NCBI GenBank assembly: GCA_905221605.1
Contig: CAJNDS010002107.1
Location: 251,922-315,921 of the forward strand
From: Symbiodinium natans
Taxonomy: Eukaryota; Sar; Dinophyceae; Suessiales; Symbiodiniaceae
DNA length: 64,000 bases
Direction: 5' to 3'
Below are positions 10,231 through 20,858 of this stretch, piece by piece. The position numbers and the translations under genes were made by a program. The stretch's first letter is position 1. Every line of letters begins with the position of its first letter. The notes beneath the pieces are model-generated. The model did no database searches and had not been told where the DNA came from. It worked only from the letters and a program-made list of their open reading frames with translations.

Positions 10231-12380
10231 AGGGTTTAGGGTTTATGGGGTTTAGGGTTGTTGCGGGAGCTACAGCATGTCTGTTGAAGTGCGGCGACTA
10301 CTCAGCCAATACGCACGCAAGGCCATCAGCCAACGACGGGGCCGGCGGTGGCTTTGCTGTCGCAGGGTTGGGGGTGAGGGAAGTGTCGGAAAAGACTAAC
10401 GTTCACAAGCAGTTCTCCAAAGGTGGCTTGATTTCGCGTTGCAATTCTTCATTTTGGGCTTAGACGGGGCTCAGGGCTTCCCTAACCTATAGCGCCCTTC
10501 TGGTTTGACACGCGCTGTTTGGGGCCATCAGGGGACTTGTCCGTCCCGTCAGACGGGGAAGGAGACCACGATTCGTTTCCGCAGGTTCAGGGTCGGACCC
10601 CCACTCCGCACGTCCAGTACTTCCCTCGAAGGCTTCAACTTCTGAATCCGCAGCCCCGATCGAAAGCCATCCCTTGATCTAACCCGACGCGCAGTTCCTC
10701 ATCCGCTTTCCAACTGGCCGACCAAGCACTCACCGGCTGTGCATCGAAGATCATCGAAGCAATTGGAGTACGGAGGGTGCCAGGAGCGGAACTGAAACTC
10801 GTGCTTGAAAGGTGCTCAAACTGTTCCAGGTGTTTATGTGTGTGCGCGCATGCTTTGACATGTTCATATCTGTCCAGTTCTGACACCCTCCACCTAGGGC
10901 CTACGGACCGTTCTAGATGCGCGAGAGGTTCTCGCTCACTGGTTGATGACGACCTGCCAGCTGCGGGGCTCAACCCGACAATTTAAAGAGCCCGACTCTG
11001 CCTGGGGTCTTAGGGCACTTAATTACCATGACAAGGGATGCGTCCATGAGATGTCAACTTAGTGAAATAATTCTTCCTCAACAGCATCGGGGTCAATTCA
11101 ACGCAACGCCGCCCAGCTGGGCACGCGCAACTGGAACGTATCAAAGATGTCCCCAAGACGTCCCGACACTGCTGCTTTTGGACTTATTCGAGTCGGGGGC
11201 CCCCCTAAACTTTCTGAAGTGCAGCCGCTACTGGGCAAACATGCAGCCAGGCAGGCACGTGTGAATTCCGAAATCCGTATTCATTCAAGCATGTATGAGT
11301 AGCGTTTCCCTGGACAGTCCTTTACATTCTGGCGCAGCTCTTATGATCTTGTTCGGAGCCCCAAAACCCTCTCCCCCAAAACAGCCCCCCCCCCTTCTGC
11401 AACTGCGATGGGCTTACGAAGCGAATCTTCTTCCAGTCGTAGAGGGGCATGCGCTGCGAGCGGGTGAAGATGACTCCCCACCTCAGGGATGCCAGACACA
11501 ACGTTGACAGGTTGCCTGATGGTTCGGGATGGGGAATGGCTATGACTACTTAAGGTTGAGATCTTGCCGCTCAGAAACGGCCGCGAGCCGCCAGTGCCGC
11601 TACTGCTGGTGGCAACTTTACATAGCTGGCCAAAGTTCTTCAACAGGAACAAAGCAACGAGGACAAGAGACAACCACTGAATTGAGAACAAACTGTCTCA
11701 GTGCCCAGCATGTAGGAAGTGAACCACATGGCAGTGTAAGCGCTTGCCTTCATGGGGGCTTGATTCGGCATCTGAGAAGTTCCAGGAGCTAGGTCTCTTC
11801 TGGGTTCACATGGGGTTTATGATGATAAGGGACCCTAAACTAGACCCCCAAATAGCAGGATCCCCTTAGAATAAGGACCCCAAGAAGCCACCCCTAATAT
11901 CGTAACCATTCAATTGGCGTTTCCAAACTGGGGGCCTTTGTGCGGCCTTTACTGGTCCATGAGGCTTGCTTACTAAGCGGGCATACTTGATAAGAATGCG
12001 CATTTGGGGGTGGCCTGGCTCTTTCTGCATGCAAATCTAGATACGGAAGTATGGGGATAGCATTCTTGGCTTGGTAATTGTTCAAAATCCTGTGTTGTTG
12101 AAGAAGCATCCAGGAGGCTCCATGGTCATTCCTAATGCAGCATTCATTCGAGTTGTTGTCTACTCCCGAGAGTAGGCTAGGAAACACAAAAAGAGTACCC
12201 TTTCGGGTTTAAAGCGGCTTGCAAGGGAACCTAACCCCTCAACAAAGGGAATAAGGGCCTATTCTGGGTCCTGGATACTCATCATCGCGCGGGCACCTTC
12301 TTTTCGGGCTTCCGGGGCAATCAACTAGCTGCAGTCGACGGCGGGTGCAACACAAAATGCTGATGTTCAGGGGTTTGGGG
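10231..12380. other. Unique region without a convincing gene
   Basis: Mostly unique sequence with few telomeric units and several open frames of 60-116 codons on both strands. One minus frame (11341-11691) begins with a hydrophobic stretch like a signal anchor but has no other support. The segments near 10290 and 11215 (LLKCGDYSAN and FLKCSRYWAN in translation) look like diverged copies of each other. I cannot assign a gene. Confidence 0.5.
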
Positions 12381-12398
12381 TTTGAGGTTTAGGGTTCG

Positions 12399-14920
12399 CG
12401 GTTCCTTCGGGGCGGCCCTGTGGGGCCAGACTCGACATTCAGCAAGGTCCTGCGCGAACTATTCCGCCAAGTGTCACAAGAGTTTAGACCTTGGAATGAG
12501 TTCGTACCTCCGTATACCCATTCTGATTTTCTGCGGAGCTCCAATATACCAGCCGTTGGCAGTGACAAAAAATGCGACCAAATTTAACCCCTCCAGCCCC
12601 CAGATGTCCCCACGTTCATGCTGGACCCTGGCGTGCGATGGGGTATTGTACCTTCTCAAAGATACATGGATGTTTAAATTAGACAGTCGGACCAGAGCCA
12701 TGACGAAGGGGCCTTCAGAGTTTGGGGGATCATGCAGGAATTTCAGGTTCAAGCTTCGTCTGCAGCATGGCAACCCGACACGTCGGGGAGACCATGCGGG
12801 AACAAACTGGCCGGTTAAACAGATTCCTGTCTGATTGCCCGTCGTGCCTGGTAGGTCCGGATGACAATGGGGTGAGGCACAGGGAGGATACCAACCTCAG
12901 CAGAGAATGCTCAATTCGAAGCATCTGCGCAAAGCTTAGATCTACGCTTCACTTTCCTAAAGGCTCGGGAGAAGGCAGGGAAGGGAGAGAATGGGCTCCA
13001 TGAGAGAAGACGCGGGAGGCTTGTAGAAGCTTCATTGGAGCAGCTCGACATCAGAGGGGCAGAAGCCCTAGTCTTTTCCTAAACCCTAAACCCCAAATCC
13101 TAAACTCCCTGACGTCTTGAAACACTGCAACGAAGCTGCTCACCTTGAATCCGAAGACCTGCAGAGCACTGCCAAGCCCCCTTCGGGTTCTGGGTTTAAG
13201 GGTTTAGTGGTTTTGGGGGCGTGGGGTTCAGGGCTTTGGGGTTCTGGAGTCTTGGGGTTTGGGTCTTGGGGTTAAGGGCTTTGGGTTGACCCAACTGACA
13301 AAGCTGGAGCCATACCTCTAGCCACTTGCCAAGACCTCTTGGAAACCCGCAAAAACACCCTGGCTCTCGGCACGGGCCCCCGCCAAAGTAGTCGACTTCA
13401 AGTATCTGTCCAAGGCCATGGGTGCAGGCGTTGAAAGGATTTGGACCCTATACCCTCAATCCTAAACCCGAAACCCCTGCGCCCCAAACCCTACACCCAT
13501 AACCCCTAAACCTAAACCCTCAACCCTAAACCCTAAACCCTAAACCCTAAACCCTAAACCCTTTGGGGCTCAAGGGCTCCGAGCATCCAGGGGGAAGTGG
13601 ACTACGGTTGTCAAGGCCCTGGCTTCCTTTAATGCCTTTCATGGCGGCCAGCTTCTGGGCTTCAATTCTAAAGGCTTCGGGTTTAGGGTTTAGGGTTTAG
13701 GGTTTAGGGTTTAGGGTTTAGGGTTTAGGGTTTGGGGTTTGGGGTTTGGGGTTTAGGGTTTAGGGTTTAGGTTTTAGGGTTTAGGGAACTTTTTCGAATT
13801 GTCAAGAGCAGCAAAGTTAACCAAGCGTGTCTCGTCGATTCTCAGGGGAAGGTTGAGCCTGCTTCCACCCACATAAATTACCAACATCACACTTTGACAC
13901 TTAACCTATATAAGTTGAAATCTCAAATGCCCCAAAAACAAGCACCCTAAACCCCAAACCCTAGACCCAAAACCCCAAACCCCTACTCCAACTGTAAGCG
14001 GCCATCCACACATTTCCTAGCAGCATGGCTAGTCGCTCGGCATAGCCGCATAGCCAGTGCCTGAAGGGTTTGCCCCCGTACAGAGTTTAGGGTTTAGGGC
14101 TTGGGGAGACTTGGTATAGAGTATCATGGGGCCTCCGTTCCATTTCCCGATGAAGTATTTGTGCAAATGGGGGCCTAACTAATATTCACCACCCTAAACC
14201 CTAAACCCTAAACTCGAAACCCTGCCCAGTTCGCCCCAGGCTGAAATCTGTCTGAGGCCCCCGCTTCAAAACCTCCTCTTGGTCGGTCACCTCGTTCTCG
14301 AGGCAGATCACCTTAAGTCTCAAGCCGCGATATATGGGCTTAGGGTCCTCTCAGCCCTAAACCCGAAACACGAAACCCTCATATGGGGATTAGGGCATCT
14401 TGCTTTGGGTCGAGCCCGGATAGGCCGCCATCTTTGCAAAGAGGATTGAGGAAGTGGCAACGACCATGCACGAAGAAAGTTGTAGCTCATGCGAATCAAT
14501 GCACGCCCGTCATGTTTTAGGGGCTGGCTTGATAGAATGTTCTATGATTCTATGGACCCTAATCTGTACATAGCCCTATGTATCCCCTAAGCCCCTTTGG
14601 TTCCCTCCCGATGAAAGGCAGCCCCCCAAAACCTAAACCCCAAACCCCAAACGCCAAACCCTGAACCCTGACCCTCAACCCTAAGCCCTAAGCCCTAAGC
14701 CCTAAGCCCTAAGCCCTAAGCCCTAAGCCCTAAGCCCTAAGCCCTAAGCCCTAAGCCCTAAGCCCTAAGCCCTAAGCCCTAAGCCCTAAGCCCTAAACTC
14801 CCTAAACTCCCTAAACTCCCTAAACCCTAGACAGCCAAGCTCGCCTCCAGCTGTGGATTGAGGTGGTCTATGAGGCACTCCAGCCTCAAGGAGGGATGGA
14901 GGGGCTCCGTGGCTGCTTGA
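12399..14920 (+). CDS. Candidate multi-exon gene, unidentified
   Basis: Plus-strand exon-like stretches lie between telomeric repeats: 12399-12590 (peptide FSKVLRELFRQVSQEF), about 13105-13178 (LPDVLKHCNEAAHLESEDL), about 13321-13442 (AKVVDFKYLSKAMGAG), about 13569-13679 (WTTVVKALASFNAFHGG), about 13800-13890, 14421-14520 (FAKRIEEVATTMHEESCSSC) and 14829-14920 (LQLWIEVVYEALQPQGG). Composition and G/C-ending codons support coding, but I did not prove phase continuity. Segment 14226-14340 is also open on the minus strand (LKVICLENEVTDQEEV), so more than one gene may be present. No family recognised. Confidence 0.35.
13513..13790. repeat. Opposed telomeric arrays
   Basis: CCCTAAA units (13513-13562) and TTTAGGG units (13679-13785) flank the exon-like segment 13569-13679 in convergent orientation. 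Confidence 0.9.
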
Positions 14921-15075
14921 AACCCGAACCTCCAAACCCTAAACCCTCAACCCGAAACCCGAACCTCCTAGCCCTAAACCCTAAACCCTAAACCCTAAAC
15001 CCTAAACCCTAAACCCTAAACCCTGAACCCTGAACCCTAGACCCTAAACCCTATAAACCCTAAACCCTAAACCCA
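14676..15075. repeat. Homogenised CCCTAAG array and CCCTAAA array
   Basis: About sixteen perfect copies of the variant AAGCCCT lie at 14680-14795, followed by CTAAACTCC variants and then a CCCTAAA array at 14967-15075. The switch from A to G in every unit indicates local homogenisation. Confidence 0.9.
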
Positions 15076-15353
15076 AACTTCCCTAAACTCCCCAAATTCC
15101 CTAAAGTTCCTAAACAGCTCTCCAAACTCCCAAAACTTCCCCAAACTCCCTGAATCCTCTCAACCCAATCAACTTCTTCAACTTCCTCAACCTCCCAGAC
15201 TCCGGGGGCAGGTTTTTGTCCGGTCTTCTTCCCACCCAGGGCCGCTTCAGTCTGAGGGTAGTTAGATGGTTTCTGAATACGGAGCCTTCATTCATAAGGA
15301 ATCCTTATATACCCTTATATACCCTATAAAACCCCAAGGGCCAAGCCCCGCAA

Positions 15354-15714
15354 GTGTTCCCACGCCAGGCTTGTATCCATCCTAAAGCGCAAGGTCCTGC
15401 GAACTCCTCCCAAGGCATCCAAACCTCCGAGCTCCTGGAATTGATCCGGGCACCCACACGCGGCGAGAGGGAGCTTCTTCTTGACCATAGCCCTTGGACG
15501 TCATGGCTGCGGGCTCCGGGGCTGGCAGGGGGGTTAGGGTTATCCCATAAGTTGAACGCCTTGCGGCGCAAGCATTGCAAGGTATCTGTTCAGTGAACTG
15601 AACTCTGGGATTGAATCTTTGAAGACGCAACAGCGAAATTCCGAGAAACGCCTGAAATCCTACATGAATTTCAGGTGCTGGGCCACCTTGCAACGAATTT
15701 GCAACCAAGCTCAT
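15354..15714 (+). CDS. Candidate exon(s), frame uncertain
   Basis: A plus-strand frame (SELLELIRAPTRGERELL) could be spliced at GTATCT after 15585. Downstream, 15615-15715 is open in two plus frames. Minus-strand frames are also open over the same interval, so strand and frame are unresolved. No family recognised. Confidence 0.2.
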
Positions 15715-16429
15715 ACTTCCACCACACCTTAAGAACCCAAAACCTGCATTTTTGTACGTTGCCTAAGAACCCCATAAGAGGCATAAGTTTTCGTTGCATC
15801 GGTTGGGTTTTGGGGGCTTCAGTGGGCCTTTTGGATGCTTGCTGATAAGGCTGAGCCGAAAATCCTAAACTCTTAAACCCTAAAAACTAAAACCCCTTGA
15901 ATCCTGCACCCCTAAAACCACGAAACCCCCAAACCTTGAACCCTTATACTCTCGAAACCGTAAACCCTGAAACCCTTAAGCCGAAAACCCTTACGGAGCG
16001 ACCCCAAACCCTGGACCCTAAACTCTGAATCCTAAAACCTAAACCTCAATGAAGCCTAAAAACCCTGAACCCTAAAAACCCTAAACACCCCAAACCCTAA
16101 ACACCCTAAACCCCAAACCCTAAACCCCAAACCCCAAACCCTAAAGGCCTAAACCCCTAAACCCTAAACCCATCTAAACCCTAAACCCGGGCCCAAGGGC
16201 GCGGCAGCCACTCCTCTGTCGGCTCCCAAGCCAAAGCCTGCGGAAGCCCCCGAAGTCAGCGGGGGGTGGGGGGGTGTTTAGGGTTTAGGGTTTGGGGTTC
16301 AGGGTTTGGGGTTTAGGGTTTGGGGTTTAGGGTTTAGGGTTTAAGGTTTAGGGTTTAGGGCTTGGGGCCTGGGGTTTGGGGTTTAGAGGCCTATCGAACT
16401 GGATTGGAGCTTTGGGCGGTTTATGCATA

Positions 16430-17945
16430 CTACTTTTCTTCTAAATGGGGAGATTGGTGGGAATCATGTGGGCCCCTGTTGTACACTGGCTGTGTGTCGT
16501 TTAAGCAGAAAGAGGCACAGTTCCCTTTTGCACTGGACAACAGACAAGCCTGGTAGCCCAGCAACCATATTAGAGTAAGGGCACCCTTTCTTGGGTTGGC
16601 TATTGTATAAGGGAACCTGGAACAAAAAGAGGGAAAAGGGTACCCTTGGATGCCAAGCAAGAAAGCACTCGAGCACACTGACGTGGACATCGCTGGACCT
16701 TGATGTTTGGCAAAGAATCGTAGTCGCAGTGGAGTAAAACACCGAGATCGCAATGCAAACTTACGCTGCCTCCACCACATCTTCTGTTAAGGCAAGATTA
16801 CCTGTGAAGAAGAAGAAGAAGAAAGCTTAGCACACACAAAATGGGGACAGCCATGTTGAGTGGCGAAAGGTCAGAAAGGCAAAAAGCCTCAGATAAGGTC
16901 CCCCTGAACCCTCAACACTGCAGCTTTCTCAGTCTCAGCCGGTACTGCAGCCCCAGTCGATTACGCGGGAAGCTCTCGAAAAAAGGGAGCACTTCGTGGA
17001 CGTCTTCGGGATTGGCAGCTTTAATTAAAACTGGGGCGGACACCTGGGGTGCTTCCAGACTCGAGCAACATCACAAGAGAAACCTCCCAAAAGACCCTAA
17101 ACAGAGCCCTCTACTCTTGTTAACCTTCTCAGGATTGTGCTTTCAGTTTCGCAGGCTGAGACCCTAAACCCTAAGCCCTAAAACCTAGACCCCAACCCTA
17201 AACCCATTGCCTTCTTCTCCACCTCCGCATCTGGCGCATCCCCCTGCCACCGCAGCAGGGTCTCCGAAGTTTACCCTATGCCGACCTTAAAATTCAAACC
17301 TCAAACTCTGCCAGACATCTCCTTCTGCTTCTACCGTACAATTCAGGGTACAAAATGTTCAGGGCACAAAAAGAAGATAAGGAAGATCCAAGTTCTGTGC
17401 TAAACGCACAGGCATCATTCCCGAAGTTAGAACTGTAGTCTCACTGTGACATGCCGCACATGCCGAACTTGCAAAATCCCCTCCCCCTCCACCCCGACTA
17501 CCCCCTTTATTACTTACCCTAAACCCTAAACCCTAAACCCTAAACCCTAAACCCTAAACCCTAAACCCTAAACCCTAAACCCTAAACCCTAAACCCTAAA
17601 CCCTAAACCCTAAACCCTAAACCCTAAACCCTAAACCTAACCCTAAACCCTAAACCCTAAACCCTAAACCCTAAACCCTAAACCCTAAACCCTAAACCCT
17701 AAACCCTAAACCCTAAACCCTAAACCCTAAACCCTAAACCCTAAACCCTAAACCCTAAACCCTAAACCCTAAACCCTAACCCTAAACCTAAACCCTACTT
17801 ACGAGCGCCTTCCTCGCCTTCAAACTCGAACGTGCCTGAGATTTATCGCCATGTGCTGCAAACCGCTGCCCGCACGCTTGCCCAGACCCACCTCCCGTGC
17901 TTCGTCGGCGGCGCCGCCGTCGTTCTTCTTAGTCTTCTTTGGCAT
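16430..17945 (-). CDS. Six-exon gene, unidentified 156-residue protein
   Basis: Exons in transcript order: 17945-17832, 17261-17204, 17018-16917, 16801-16765, 16698-16659, 16549-16430. Every junction keeps the frame (phases 0,1,1,2,0), giving about 156 residues. It starts MPKKTKKNDGGAADEA (basic, then acidic), continues ENPEDV-like helix-forming sequence (PEDVHEVLPFFESFP) and TEDVVEAASSDVHVSV, and ends SPHLEEK and TAG. The intron before exon 4 ends in a long CTT tract and CACAG; the intron after it starts GTAAGT, a strong consensus pair. Intron 1 contains the telomeric array at 17517-17797. The last intron is a 109-bp GC-AG introner. No homologous family is recognised; a soluble helical protein is likely. 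Confidence 0.6.
16550..16658 (-). mobile_element. Introner acting as a 109-bp GC-AG intron
   Basis: Read on the minus strand it starts GCTTGGCATCCAAGGGTACC and ends TTGCTGGGCTACCAG, with imperfect terminal inverted repeats. Splicing it out at GC/AG keeps the frame of the surrounding gene (TTT CTT then GCT TGT). It lacks the telomeric core of its relatives, so it may show the ancestral form. Confidence 0.65.
17517..17803. repeat. Long near-perfect CCCTAAA array inside an intron
   Basis: About 40 CCCTAAA units with only a few CCCTAA slips. On the minus strand it reads TTTAGGG and lies in intron 1 of the six-exon gene. Confidence 0.95.
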
Positions 17946-18164
17946 TGCCCTGGGCGTGCAAGTACGTAACGAGCTGTTTCGTGACTTGTTGTGTTCTGAA
18001 GCAGAATCGAATAAAATGGAAGGCCTCTGGCCGTCAACAAAAGGAGCCAACTAACTAGCTTTTCCTCCACCTTGCCGGAAACTATCCCTAAACCCTGAAC
18101 CCTAAACCCTCAACCCTAGCCCTAACACCATCTCTACTGGGCTACCTTTCTCTTCAAAACAGTA

Positions 18165-19362
18165 GAAGCCCGGCGCCGGAACAGGCCAAAAATCTCATGG
18201 ACATCGAGTTCGACAGGGCGAACCCTTAGTTAAATGAATAATGAAGCTCTGTGGAAGCTTGCGGGAGTCACACATAGTGCGAGTGTGCCGGAGAAACCAG
18301 AACATTCAAAGGGTTATGCGAAACCACAAAGAGCTAAGGGTCTGCGTGGAGCTCGACATAACCCTACATCCTGAACCCCAGTACCTAAACCCTACACCTG
18401 AAAACTGAACCCAGCCCCAATGCCAATGGCTTTCGACCCAAGACGCGGGCGAGGAAACGGATGAAGCCTAGATTCAGTTGCAAGATGATGCAAGGAGTAC
18501 ACTCCGTTTTTTCCCGGATGAACATGATATTTGCTTGGGTCTATAAACACGAAAGTAACTAGACCCAGGAGAAACCTAGGAATAAAAAGGGTGCCCTTTT
18601 TGGTTTAAGGGGATTATAAGGGAATCCCGACCCTAAAAAAAGGACATAAGGCTCTACTCCGGGTCCAGATAGCCCTCAACCCCAAGCACTAAACCCTAAA
18701 CTTAAAACCCTAAACCCTAAACCCTAAACCCTAAACGCTAATCCCTAAACCCTGAACCCTGAACCCTAAACCCTAACCCTCCAAATCCGAAACCCTGCCA
18801 ACCCACTTGCAGTCTCAGGCGGCGAGAGGTCCAGCGCACGGATCTTTCGGAATACCTGCAGCCCCCTTCGCCCCTAAACCTTAAACCCTACGTAGGCCCG
18901 AGGCCCTGAACCCTAAACCCCAAACCCCCCCTCCACCCAAGCCTTGGGTCTGCTTGGCGTTCCAACTGTAGTACGGGGGCCTTATCTTCTAGCCCAGAAG
19001 CGGGACCACCACTTGGAGAATTATCTTAGGGCCTAAAGCACCCTTGAATGGCAGGGCTTAGGGTGTTTAGGGCTTGCGGCTGGTCGGGTTTAGGGTTGTA
19101 TAGGAATGAAGGTTAGCCCAGCCTCAGCGCGGTCGGAGATCGCAAAAGCCCACCCGCCCGCCCCGAAACTCTAAACCCTAAACCCTCAACCCTAAACCCT
19201 AGACCCTAAACCCTGAAACCCTGAAACCGAAACCCAAACCCTGAGCCCTTAATCCTATAACACAATATATTTCACAGACCCGGGGGCCAGCATGAGAGCA
19301 GTTGAATGCCGGCAGAGAAGAAGCCATGTCGGGCTTGCAACATGTAGAGCACCCATAAACAG
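18165..19362 (+). CDS. Candidate exon cluster, unidentified
   Basis: Exon-like plus-strand pieces: 18166-18229 (SPAPEQAKNLMDIEF, ending at TAG), about 18807-18871 (RREVQRTDLSEYLQPP), about 18944-19040 and about 19277-19362. The first follows an introner-like right terminus (ACTGGGCTACC near 18137). Continuity is unproven. The stretch 18410-18560 is open in three frames and uninformative. No family recognised. Confidence 0.25.
18556..18672. mobile_element. Introner/MITE-like element, AGGAATAAAAAGGGT family
   Basis: The motif CTAGGAATAAAAAGGGTGCC...TTTGG...CATAAGG recurs near 54716-54790 and, more diverged, near 12190-12280. The A/T-rich interior carries complementary arms GGGTGCCC/AAGGG. Confidence 0.4.
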
Positions 19363-19385
19363 GGCTGAGGGGTTAGGGCTTTTAG

Positions 19386-19785
19386 TTTTTAGGGTTTAGG
19401 GTTTAGGGTTTAGGGTTTAGGGTTCAGGGTTTAGGGTTTAGGGTTTAGGGTTTAGGGTTTAGGGTTCAGGGTTTAGGGTTTAGGGTTTAGGGTTTAGGGT
19501 TTAGGGTTTAGGGTTTAGGGTTTAGGGTTTAGGGTTTAGGGTTTAGGGTTTAGGGTTTAGGGCCGAGTTTGAATGAGCAAACCTAGCCCAAGTCCGAAGG
19601 GAGAGACGGCAGCGCGCCTCGCACTGCCGAAGGATGGCGTACACCATCATCACGTTGCCCTACGCAGGCAACCCTAAACCCTAAACCCTAAACCCTAAAC
19701 CCTAAACCCTAAACCCTAAACCCTAAACCCTAAACCCTAAACCCTAAACCCTAAACCCTAAACCCTAAACCCTAAACCCTCAGAA
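19386..19785. repeat. Opposed telomeric arrays, about 25 and 16 units
   Basis: TTTAGGG units (19391-19562) and CCCTAAA units (19671-19782) enclose a unique 105-bp island. Confidence 0.95.
19570..19665 (-). CDS. Candidate exon, unidentified
   Basis: The minus-strand frame reads NVMMVYAILRQCEARCRL after a possible GTAG acceptor and has good codon bias. It is a single exon between two telomeric arrays, and its gene partners are unknown. Confidence 0.25.
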
Positions 19786-20245
19786 GCCCTATAAACCCGA
19801 TGATATGAAGTAGGGTATAGATTGCTTGTACCCCCCAAAAGGACACCCGGTATATACACTCACCAATATTAAAAAGGAACCTTATAGACACTCACCAAAG
19901 ACAGTAATATAAACCCCACTTCATAGACACCTTGTAAACCCCATAAGTAAACGCTATTTTATATTTAAACCCTGTATGACTTCAGGGCTTGAGGGCCTGA
20001 GTGTCTGTGCAACCTCGGTTGTGCTGCACGACTTGATCCCACATACTGGGATTTGGGGTGTAGGGGTGCAGGGTTTAGGGTATATTACTTGGACCCCAGA
20101 GTCACTGTAAAGGAGCTCCTTTGAAAGCGCACATATCTCCTATCTAGGTACATGGACCCCGAGGGCAGAGGCCTCAGGATTGGAAACAAGGCTATGGGCT
20201 GTCCGAGGCACCTCTTTAAGTGCCACTCCCCCTTAGAACCACAAA

Positions 20246-20361
20246 CAGTATGGGTAGTTCTCTAAGCTAGGGTCTCTTTCGGGGTCCTATAAACAGTACG
20301 GCAACCCTTGCTCAGAAGGACCCCAACAGAGGCCCTCATTTAGAGAACCGCCCATATGGTT
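20246..20361. mobile_element. Palindromic MITE-like element
   Basis: Inverted ends AGTATGGGTAGTTCTCTAA (about 20248) and TTAGAGAACCGCCCATATGG (about 20340) enclose about 70 bp that is itself partly complementary (GGGTCTC/GAGGCCC). Confidence 0.6.
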
Positions 20362-20427
20362 TAAAGACTCCCTTGGTTATACAAACAAACATACACAGCC
20401 CCTGCGCGAAGTACGGCAAGTACACTG

Positions 20428-20618
20428 GGTTTAGGGTTTAGGGTTTAGGGTTTAGGGTTTAGGGTTTAGGGTTTAGGGTTTAGGGTTTAGGGTTTAGGGT
20501 TTAGGGTTTAGGGTTTAGGGTTTAGGGTTTAGGTTAGGGTTTAGGGTTTAGGGTTTAGGGTTTAGGGTTTAGGGTTTAGGGTTTAGGGTTTAGGGTTTAG
20601 GGTTTAGGGGTTTAGGGT

Positions 20619-20650
<32 letters not shown>

Positions 20651-20663
20651 GCTTGAGGGTAGA
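20428..20663. repeat. TTTAGGG array grading into TTGAGGG
   Basis: About 27 TTTAGGG units change at about 20615 into a short run of TTGAGGG units just downstream of the phosphoesterase gene. Confidence 0.95.
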
Positions 20664-20858
20664 GGGTAATTAGAATCGTGGGGCCGCCGGGAAACTCGGG
20701 GAATGCAACACCCGGCCTCGTATTGGTACTGGACCTTGGCATCGTGGAGTGCTGAGACTTGGGGTTTCACTGATACCTGAAACTCCATGCTGTTCAGGCT
20801 TTGGCTCCACCTTACAAGCAGGCACATCTGTTTCCCAGGTTGCACGCGCCACTGACAT

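Noticed and set aside
16752-16830. A plus-strand frame ending in six lysines and a stop, looking like a nuclear-type C-terminus
   Set aside because: On the minus strand the same bases are a CTT polypyrimidine tract plus CACAG, followed by a phase-fitting exon and GTAAGT. The lysine tail is the antisense of a 3' splice site.
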